64,000 nt of DNA from Breviolum minutum Mf 1.05b.01 (taxonomy: Eukaryota; Sar; Dinophyceae; Suessiales; Symbiodiniaceae), in NCBI GenBank assembly GCA_000507305.1, contig DF239644.1, positions 36,713 through 100,712 on the forward strand. The letters are read 5' to 3'. The first letter of the stretch is position 1, and each line of letters begins with the position of its first letter. Position numbers and translations under genes: made by a program. Of this stretch, positions 56,885 through 64,000 are shown in pieces. The notes beneath the pieces are model-generated. The model searched no databases and had not been told where the DNA came from. It saw nothing but the letters and a program-made list of their open reading frames with translations.

Positions 56885-57940
56885 CATCATATAGACATCT
56901 TTATGTAAGTAGTCATATGTTTGTTATATATACTATGCATATCATTATGCGATCCTATATGTATACATCAACTTTCTATGCTGACATAGTTGACGACCGT
57001 GATGCACTGAGGAGCTTTTGCAGGAGCAGAACTACAGTAACTCTTTCAATGCATCTTCTATCTTCATTTGGAAAATCCCAACAAAAAAGGTGCTTGACCA
57101 CTAGCCTGGAAATTTTACGTGCTAGACACAATAGAAAACAACACGAGGTTCTACGGTTTCTCAAGTAAACCTCAGCGCAATCAGTTCAGACAGCTCTCAA
57201 GTTGATCATTTTGTTTTTCTTTCATGACTGCCATCTGAAATATCTAAGATCTAAGTTCCTGGGATCTGTTTCCATACCAAGAAAAAACAAAACATCAGCA
57301 TGGAACACCCAAAAAATACAGGTGGAAGACCTACTCCTTAAAAACAAAGTGACCCATGTTTCTTTTTTATAGTCAAATAACGACTTCAGGTTTTGGGATG
57401 CTGTTGGAAATCTGAAACGATTGAAGATGTACCCTTCCCCTAAAAAACCAAAGGCTGGAAACCCAAAAAATAGACCCAAAATCTGCAAGTGAAATCATCT
57501 GAACCAAAAGCTTCATGACTCGGTGGATCCACCCAGGGGCCAAGCTGGAGCAATTCCTTGATCTTGGCGACCAGTTGGGATACCTTAGAGGGATACCTTA
57601 GGGAAGACCCTTGGATGAAGCTGGGACCCAAATAGCTGGGTGGACCGACCTCACAGTAACCATGGGGTTTCAAGGGGTGCCGGAGAAACCACCCCCAAAA
57701 GGTAGCTGAGGGTTTCGGGGAAATCACCGGGCGATTTCAGCAAAATCTAGGTTGGTGAAATATTGTAATTGGGCCAGAAGCCATGGCACCATTTTGAAGT
57801 CATCTTTGATACAGAGCTGGAACCCAAAAGTCATGAAGGTTTGGTTTCATTTTTCTGTTCCTTCAAACAGTTGATTTTGAGGTTGGTTGAAAGGTAAAAA
57901 CCTTAGAACTCAACTCTGTTGGTGGCTTTGAAGTATAAAA

Positions 57941-58058
57941 AATTGTTGATGGTTCAATGGTTCAGATATCCCAAACAACCACCTGGGATTTGTTCAAGTC
58001 TTGTAGATAATTGGAAAACAAACTATCAACTGGTTCAGGATTTCTTCCTTCAACCGTA
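57941..58058. mobile_element. Family G element
   Basis: ATTGTTGATGGTTCAATGG on the left; CAACTGGTTCAGGATTTCTT then CCTTCAACCGTAT on the right. Confidence 0.6.
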
Positions 58059-58405
58059 TTAGTTTCCCCTTTTTGGGGTCATTTTTGTTTGATGCTTGGA
58101 GATCCAGTTTGTCAAAGATATTCTTTGAACAGGTTGGATGTGGAGGACATTCCGGAATTGGACAATTGAAAGAAGCAATGCTCGAGGAATTTCAGGACAT
58201 TTCTTACTTCAGAAGCTGGATATAGAGTCATATCTAAGGCATTCTTACCCCATGTTTCACTGAGCCATTGGATTTAAATCATGTGTTACATTTGATTTCC
58301 GGGATTTAGTTATACACCCTTGAACAGTGGGAATGAACCCACCCAACAAAACATCTTGTTCATTGATGCTTGGTAGAGATATCCCTTAAATGCCTATACC
58401 TTGAG

Positions 58406-58471
58406 GTTGTTTCTCCCGAGTTCAACCTCGACGACCACGACGACCTCGAGCTGCTTATGAACCCTTTGGAG
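58406..58471 (+). CDS. Orphan acidic exon (22 codons)
   Basis: After CTTGAG|GTTGTT the frame reads VVSPEFNLDDHDDLELLM then N-P-L-E and ends at GAG|GTGACA. Both boundaries match the AG|G rule and GT donor seen in the assembled genes, length is a multiple of three, and third positions are GC-rich against an AT-rich background. It cannot be joined to another exon here, so product and gene extent are unknown. Confidence 0.45.
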
Positions 58472-58539
58472 GTGACAAGAGTTAGCGATTGACGTGTATG
58501 ATCGTGTATGTATATTGATAGAATATGATATATGTTATG

Positions 58540-58640
58540 TATTGTATATATATATATATATTTTGATGATTATATGTGTATTTAGAAATATTTACATACA
58601 TATATATTTACATACATGCATATTTTTATCTGTATACATA
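58540..58640. repeat. TA-rich microsatellite cluster
   Basis: TATATATATATATATTTTGA, then several ACATACATATATAT joints. Confidence 0.75.
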
Positions 58641-59287
58641 TTATTGAGTTTAGGTGGTGTCGGCGCGAGTAGCAAACTTGAGGATTTATCCCAGTAATTA
58701 TTTCACTCGGGTCTAAGAGGTTTGAGTTTGGAAATTGTTTCTCAAAATGGACCCTCAAATCCACTGGAATCACTGGAAATGATTCTTTTCAGAAAGCTTA
58801 TGGCTTCTCCTGAAGGCAACCGATAGCATAATTGCTTGATGCTGATGTTTGTTGTTCGGTTACCTGGTCCATCAACACAACAGAAGGCGTCTTTGTTTTT
58901 GCATGCAGGGGATTGGCAGTGACTTCTTTGTACAGTAGTACTTAGAAGTTCAACTGTTTTCCGACCGTATGACTAGTTCTTTTTGTCAAAGCCTCTACTG
59001 CAGTGCATCGTACGTTGTTTCTGGATACCATCAACAAGGACTCTTTCGTTTTGAAGCAAAGATATCTCATGACTACCCTTCCTCCCATAGTCTTGGAAGT
59101 CAAACATGGGTCCCTCCAATAGTAGTCACCTTTCAAATATAGATATCTTCCACTTGCATGATTATGGGAGAAAGAGTAGTCGGCATTTTCTGGCAGAGAA
59201 ATCTACATGTTTTTGACCTTTCAAGGTGTCTATGCCCGTGAGTGCAAGGCTCAGGATTGTGGAAGGGTCTTTGACCGTGACAATGGT

Positions 59288-59460
59288 ACTGTTACTGTTG
59301 AAGGTCAACCACCTGGGATGTACCTGCCCTGAAACTAACATAGCCCCCTGAAAATAGGCCTTCTCATCAGGAAAGTCATCTTCCAAGTGCTCAGGGGCTA
59401 TGTTAGTTTCAGGGAGGGTACATCCCAGGTGGTTAGCAGGATTTCTGAAGTATCAACAGC
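59288..59460. mobile_element. Family G element interrupted at its centre by a family D element
   Basis: ACTGTTACTGTTGAAGG and AACCACCTGGGATGTA on the left; TACATCCCAGGTGGTTAGCA and GATTTCTGAAGTATCAACAG on the right. The two ACCTGGGATGTA arms face each other across the insertion. Confidence 0.8.
59321..59420. mobile_element. Family D element (reference copy), nested in family G
   Basis: TACCTGCCCTGAAACTAACA then TAGCCCCCTGAAAATAGG on the left; CTCAGGGGCTATGTTAGTTT then CAGGGAGGGTA on the right. It has about 25 bp of nearly perfect terminal inverted repeat, and the centre contains CATCTTCC shared with family A. Confidence 0.9.
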
Positions 59461-60353
59461 AGGTAAGCATGGAAGTTTGGATAATGACGCTTGAGCGTTT
59501 GCACAGATTACAATGAAGTGACATGGCGCATGCGTACATGTCCAACAAGCCCAACAAACTCTTTAGCTATTGGAGTAAATCCAAAATCATCCCAAATGTG
59601 ATTATGATTTGATGACCATTCAGTTCTTCACTTCTAGAGTCTCCAATCCATGAACTTTGGCGATATATGCACCTTCCAAAAAATCGGCAGGTCTTAATAA
59701 ACTTCACGAAAAGTATGATCGGTCAGGTTGTCGTGACAATACCCAACAAGTTGAACAAGATGGACCCCTACTACTTATAAATGGAGTTGCAACCCCTATA
59801 AATGGCCTTATAGATGTGTAACTGGGGTTATGACCTCTATAAGTGGAGCTATGTCTACTTATAACTGGTGACGGGGCCCGCTTTGAATGAAATCTCAGAA
59901 TACATCGAAGCTTCAGGAAACGATATATCAAACAGCCACGGCATCATCAAAGCCATGGTAGATTCCTTAACTCAGAAAGGAGTTTCCGCAGGGGCCAAAA
60001 TTGACAAGATCTAAATATCACGACTATCATATGTTTTTAAATACATATGTAGATACATGGAGGTATGTCATTTCCAGTCGCTGTCTACTTTACACAGATT
60101 CCTTGCTATTCAAACACTTCCAAAGTGGTGGGACTGTTTTTTTGTGTCTTTCCCATGACATCTTCAGTCAGCGTGTTTCCCATTACAAGCATCAATCCAA
60201 ACCCTGTTATTTAATTCACACCACAGGGTGTACTACCCAGAAGGATGATGAATTATGAGTATCAAAATCCCTTCAAACCAACCAGTATCATCAAAGTAAC
60301 AAATGTAACAAGGTGTTTTTGTTGGTAGCTCAGCTCAATTTGAAGAAAGCAAT

Positions 60354-60458
60354 TTGGGTGTTTCCTGAAATGGTGGTACCCCCAAATCATCCATTTTAAT
60401 AGGGTTTTCCATTATAAACCATCCATTTTGGGGTGCCCCTGTTGTTGGAAACACCCAT
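60354..60458. mobile_element. Family E element, inverted orientation
   Basis: TTTGGGTGTTTCCTGAAATG on the left; TTTTGGGGTGCCCCTGTTGT then TGGAAACACCCATT on the right. Confidence 0.85.
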
Positions 60459-61012
60459 TTGAACCAAGATGGAACGTAAAACTAACCCACATCTACCAAC
60501 CATGGCTGGGTCGCCATGACCTCTGGGTGGTGGTTTCACCGTTACGGTTACGCTTCAAGGTATGCCTTGCGCCGTGGTGCGCCTTTGAAGCCTGAGCAGT
60601 GGCTCGGTGATTGGACGATGATGATTACACCCAACTTGGGGAGTGATTGATTGACACGAAAAAAAGTGCTGTTTTTTTTTGGATTGCTTGATATTTATCC
60701 GATTTTTTGCTGTATGTGACTTAAGAGTAGTGGATTCTATAACTTCACTTGTGTTTCGGTAATGAAAATCACTACAAACGCAATAGGAATATACCCTCCT
60801 CCTTTGGGTCACCCAATCTGCTCGCACCTCAGAAGTTGGATTTTCTTCCCTGCCTTGGCATTGGCGCTGACGCTGACCTGGCAGGCGCCGGATGTTTGCA
60901 TCAAAGGTCATTCATGGAAGTGGATTTTCGAGAATATCTGTTTCTTTAACCATGTATATAAATAGTGAAATAATAGTCAGTGGATATATGAAGTGGACAT
61001 ATTGTATATATG

Positions 61013-61110
61013 ATACCAGCCACTTCAAAGGGGTGCCAATTAAACCGTAAGGGATGGCGAGCAGACACCCTTTAGGAACCATTTGGCACCCCATTTGAAG
61101 GTGCTGGTAT
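61013..61110. repeat. Inverted repeat with ~27-base arms, unassigned
   Basis: ATACCAGCCACTTCAAAGGG then GTGCCAA on the left; TTGGCACCCCATTTGAAGG then TGCTGGTAT on the right. It is the size of the MITE families, but I saw no second copy. TA-rich sequence flanks both sides. Confidence 0.8.
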
Positions 61111-61321
61111 ATTTATATATTTATACATATGACATGTATATAAATGTGTTTTACTGCCAATTTTGGGTTGATGTTATCCATACCACCTGTTTCTGTTCAA
61201 ACGGAAATGGTATACCATGAAGCTCCGAAAACCGCAGCAGATCCAGGTGTTTCACAATTGGACGCATGCATTGATTGCTTTGCCCCTTTGGCAGAGTTTG
61301 GTCGGGCTGTGATGTTGTGTC

Positions 61322-61515
61322 CGTACATATATATATATATATACACACATTTACACATATATATGTATAACATTTATTCATACTACAATTGTTTTTTAGA
61401 TATAGACACCAATATGCATAAACACACATATATGTATATAGAGACATACATATATAGACGTGTATGTATATATGCACAGAGACACGTGTATATATAATTA
61501 CACATACAGATAGGA
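61322..61515. repeat. TA/CA-rich low-complexity block
   Basis: Repeated ATATATAT, ACACACAT and TATGTATATA motifs. Open frames across it are repeat artefacts. Confidence 0.8.
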
Positions 61516-61894
61516 GTATACATGTATATCCTGGGAGAATTGTCACCTCACAAAGCAGAGTTCCCCTAAAAAGTCAATAAGGGGGTTTCCTTTATTTCCG
61601 GGGTTTTCGAGGTTGATGAATGAGGATGATGTGGCCGTGATGGCGGGTGAAATATGTGATTTTAGTTTGTTTTTTTTCACGAAGATTGATAGACCTCCAT
61701 GTTTAAATTGGAGAGATCCATTCTTTTTTGGTTTGGTAAGATTTGTTGTGAATTTTTGGTGTGCTGCCTAACAGTTAGGAGTTGGGCCCTTTCCCAATTG
61801 TTTTTTTGGGGCAACATCCTACCCTCAAAGGGAACTCTGGAACTTGGCCGTGGCAGAGTCTAAGGGAAGGGGTTAACCCATAGGTACTGTATAT

Positions 61895-62011
61895 TACCCT
61901 CCCTGAAACAGATCCAGCGAATGAAAACCCCTGAAGATCAATGGTTGGAAGATGATTTGTTCTTTGAGATTGCCAATTTTCAGGGGCAAACTGTTAGTTT
62001 TAGAGAGTGTA
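61895..62011. mobile_element. Family D element
   Basis: TACCCTCCCTGAAACAGATC on the left; TTCAGGGGCAAACTGTTAGT then TTTAGAGAGTGTA on the right; GATCAATGGTTGGAAGATG inside. Confidence 0.75.
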
Positions 62012-62784
62012 ATTGAGGGATGATACTATCCACTGACAAGCTAGGAATCCTTTAACTCAAATGACTGCATGCCATCTCCATAAAGCTTATACGAGGGCTT
62101 TCCGAGTGACTGATCAATGTGAGACTTCAACTGGTCTTTGGCTACACTTTGGTAAAACACTTCAGGTTTCTTCTTGCTGAATAATGTTGGTTTGAAATAT
62201 TGATTGTACAGTGGTGACACACTGACCGCAAGTTGTTCGATTGAAACCTGCCCCTAGCAACTTCATTGTATGACGGGCTCCCTGGTAACCCTAATTGTAG
62301 ACTGTGCGACGGTGGGTGATCTGACACAGTGAACTGGAGAGCAAATACACAATGAATGAGACATGCGGAACATGCATCTAGACTGAGACTCTGCCATCAA
62401 GTAAGCAATTTTGAGGGGATGATGTTTTGTTTCCAAAGGTGCAATATGTTTGTTCCCTTCGAGTGTACCATTTTTGGTGAGGTTTTCCTAGGTTTCTCCC
62501 GGAAGTAAGAAGGTGATAGGCCAAATTTTGGACTGGAGCTCATACGCTGGACATTGTTTTGGTCTCGGAGGAGGGACGAATAAAAAACAAGGTTTCTTTA
62601 AATTACATACTGAGTTTCCCAGATGAAATGTTGAAAAGAGGTTTAGTTGGAAAACTTCTGGTATACCAATTTTTGTGCATCATGAAACTAGAATGTTAGT
62701 TTATAAAGTCGTTTCCTTTTGAGATAGCTATATGTTGCTTAAAGTTTGGCCTCATGAATATAAACTTCGGACCATTTCCATCAG

Positions 62785-62900
62785 AGAGTTGAAAGGCAAC
62801 GGCGATGGGATGTTGCAGCGACGCCGTCCGAGGTTGATCACATCATTCTTGGCCCAATGCTACATGCCCGAATGGGAGGAGTCAGCCAGCCTTCACGTGA
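62785..62900 (+). CDS. Candidate orphan exon
   Basis: Within a 125-codon frame (62732-63109) the stretch R-E-L-K-G-N-G-D-G-M-L-Q-R-R-R-P-R-L then ITSFLAQCYMPEWEESA has GC-rich third positions compared with both flanks. Boundaries are not fixed; CATCAG at 62780 could be the acceptor, but it is not followed by G. No family is recognised. Confidence 0.3.
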
Positions 62901-63208
62901 AGTTTCTATCGTTTCTGTCGTGGTTCCAGTTGTTTTTTTTCAAAACCAAAACTTTTCTGTTGCATGTCAGGACTTCAGGTTATTTCAGGTGGGTGAAACG
63001 TCATGAAAAGCCATGGGCAGATATTCATGAAATTTATTCACCTTTACCCAGACATATTCAAAATAGATGTGGAAGTTACCAACGAAACACATGTCATTTC
63101 AGTAGGTAAAGGTGGAAAATTTTCCAAACCTTTGATGCTGCGACTTGTGGGAAAAAAGGAGAGAATGAAACATGTAGCAATTTCCGAGGATGAATCAACC
63201 ATGGTTAA

Positions 63209-63332
63209 TTGGTGGTGTTGGGGCCCCCCCGTGGTTTGGGATTCTAGGGATACCCCCCTAAGCAACCATCCCTTTCATTTTTGGGGATCCTAGGAATCCA
63301 AACCAACACCGGGCCCCAAACCACCAACCCAA
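63209..63332. repeat. Large GC-containing inverted repeat, unassigned
   Basis: GGTGGTGTTGGGGCCCCCCC and GTGGTTTGGGATTCTAGGGA on the left; GATCCTAGGAATCCAAACCA and ACACCGGGCCCCAAACCACC on the right. Arms are about 50 bases, with nested symmetry. Confidence 0.75.
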
Positions 63333-63401
63333 ACCATTGGCTGAAAGGACAAACATCTTCCAAACATATTTTTGGAGTTGAAGGTGGGTTTTAATAAGAA
63401 T

Positions 63402-63520
63402 TGCACTCCCGAAAACTAGCAGCTAGTTTACCCCTGACAATTTGATGGTTGGAATAAGATGAAACTTCCTTTTGGGATGTCCTATTTTCAAGGGCGAACT
63501 GTTAGTGTTAGGGAGGGTAA
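63402..63520. mobile_element. Family D element
   Basis: GCACTCCCGAAAACTAGCAG on the left; GGCGAACTGTTAGTGTTAGG then GAGGGTA on the right; GATGGTTGGAATAAGATG inside. Confidence 0.75.
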
Positions 63521-63827
63521 TCATCCAAGATTTTGGGGATTCATGAAGTTTCGTATGGCAACTTGCAACTCAACTAGTTGAAGAAATGACCACCTTGGAA
63601 TGCATGGATTTTTTCGAGGGAAAAAAACACCCCGTTGGATTTGGATAGCCAGGATGGTGTTGTATTTTGGTAACTGAAAGGGAGCCTGTGCGCCCGTGTA
63701 ATTTCCACACTGTAGTTATTGGAGGTTTTGTTGTTCACACAAGGCCAAATGGTTCTTTTAGTTATTGTAACACCATAATATGTTGGTTTTGGTTATTATG
63801 TCGGAGATATGCCACACAAATTCATAA

Positions 63828-63960
63828 AATCAAAAAACCAAAAAAACTCAAGGAAAACCAAAAAAAAACAAGGAAACCCTTGGGCACAACATTTCTCCCA
63901 AGACTTTGTTTTTTTGGTTTCTTTGTTTTTTTGGTTTTCTTCGAGTTTTTTTGGTTTTTA
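63828..63960. repeat. Long A-rich/T-rich inverted repeat
   Basis: AAAACCAAAAAAACTCAAGG-type text on the left and its mirror CGAGTTTTTTTGGTTTTT on the right, with CCCTTGGG and CCCAAG flanking the loop. The stem is close to 60 bases. Confidence 0.75.
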
Positions 63961-64000
63961 GACTCGGAAGCTTTCATCGGCTACAGGGCTGAGAAAAAAA

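Larger units (their letters stand above)
52184..64000. other. Gene-poor stretch to the window end
   Basis: One good orphan exon (58.41 kb) and a weaker one (62.78 kb) are listed. Further open segments at 54.17-54.58, 56.53-56.75 and 61.15-61.32 kb have protein-like composition but no convincing splice boundaries. The rest is C, D, E, G and H elements, TA microsatellites and AT-rich sequence in which I see no structure (53.6-54.0 and 55.3-55.6 kb). Confidence 0.5.

Noticed and set aside
57440-57727. Minus-strand ORF with a helix-like KVSQLVAKIKELLQL stretch
   Set aside because: Composition is suggestive, but no splice sites or homology support it, and all supported genes are on the other strand.
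61144-61546. Overlapping 117- and 131-codon ORFs on both strands
   Set aside because: More than half of each is TA/CA low-complexity sequence. Only 61150-61320 on the plus strand could be an exon, and its boundaries are unclear.
1-64000. Dinoflagellate spliced-leader relics upstream of genes
   Set aside because: I looked for a CCGTAGCCATTTTGGCTCAAG-like string on the plus strand and saw none. Absence by eye is not proof.
1-64000. Transposase, reverse transcriptase, CRISPR, tRNA or rRNA genes
   Set aside because: No catalytic motif, direct-repeat array with spacers, or recognisable RNA gene was found. The mobile elements all appear non-autonomous.

Overview
This is a stretch of eukaryotic nuclear DNA, most likely from a dinoflagellate. 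The evidence is in the sequence. (1) Every gene that can be reassembled is cut into very short exons (26-78 bases internally) separated by introns of about 0.3 to 2 kb. (2) Every 3' splice site in the three reassembled models reads AG|G. About half of the 5' splice sites are GC rather than GT, one is probably GA, and none has the usual GTAAGT-like extension. (3) All supported genes lie on the plus strand, including a tandem duplicate. (4) There is an interstitial TTTAGGG-type telomere tract. No prokaryotic gene organisation, rRNA, tRNA or CRISPR was seen. Most open reading frames longer than 60 codons are chance frames in introns or repeats.

Layout: 0-4.1 kb holds repeats and no convincing gene. 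Two tandem copies of a small CGGC-motif protein follow: copy 1 at 4.17-8.43 kb (127 aa model) and copy 2 at 12.31-15.97 kb (124 aa model). They have six exons each, with the first five identical in length (29, 55, 57, 57 and 63 bases) and unrelated intron sequence. A third gene runs to 30.65 kb. Its last eleven exons (19.34-30.65 kb) join into one uninterrupted 168-codon frame ending in an acidic tail, and more 5' exons probably lie in 16.4-18.8 kb. From 30.7 to 40.9 kb only isolated candidate exons are seen. At 40.9-52.2 kb there are scattered exons, in the correct order, of a probable nucleotide-sugar-transporter-like membrane protein. From 52.2 kb to the end there is one fairly good orphan exon (58.4 kb), weak candidates, and repeats.

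The rest of the window is mainly a collection of roughly 80-180 bp non-coding elements with terminal inverted repeats (MITE or introner-like). I sorted them by eye into families called here E, F, G, H, A/C/D, B, I, J and K. They occur inside most of the longer introns and between genes, sometimes nested (D inside G at 59.3 kb, D inside H at 42.0 kb) or abutting (F next to E at 6.9 kb, E next to H at 43.78 kb). No transposase was recognised, so they would have to be mobilised in trans. The main biological story is intron expansion by several small inverted-repeat element families in a genome with highly relaxed 5' splice sites. Family names, exon joins and identity counts are hand work and have not been checked by alignment or transcript data.
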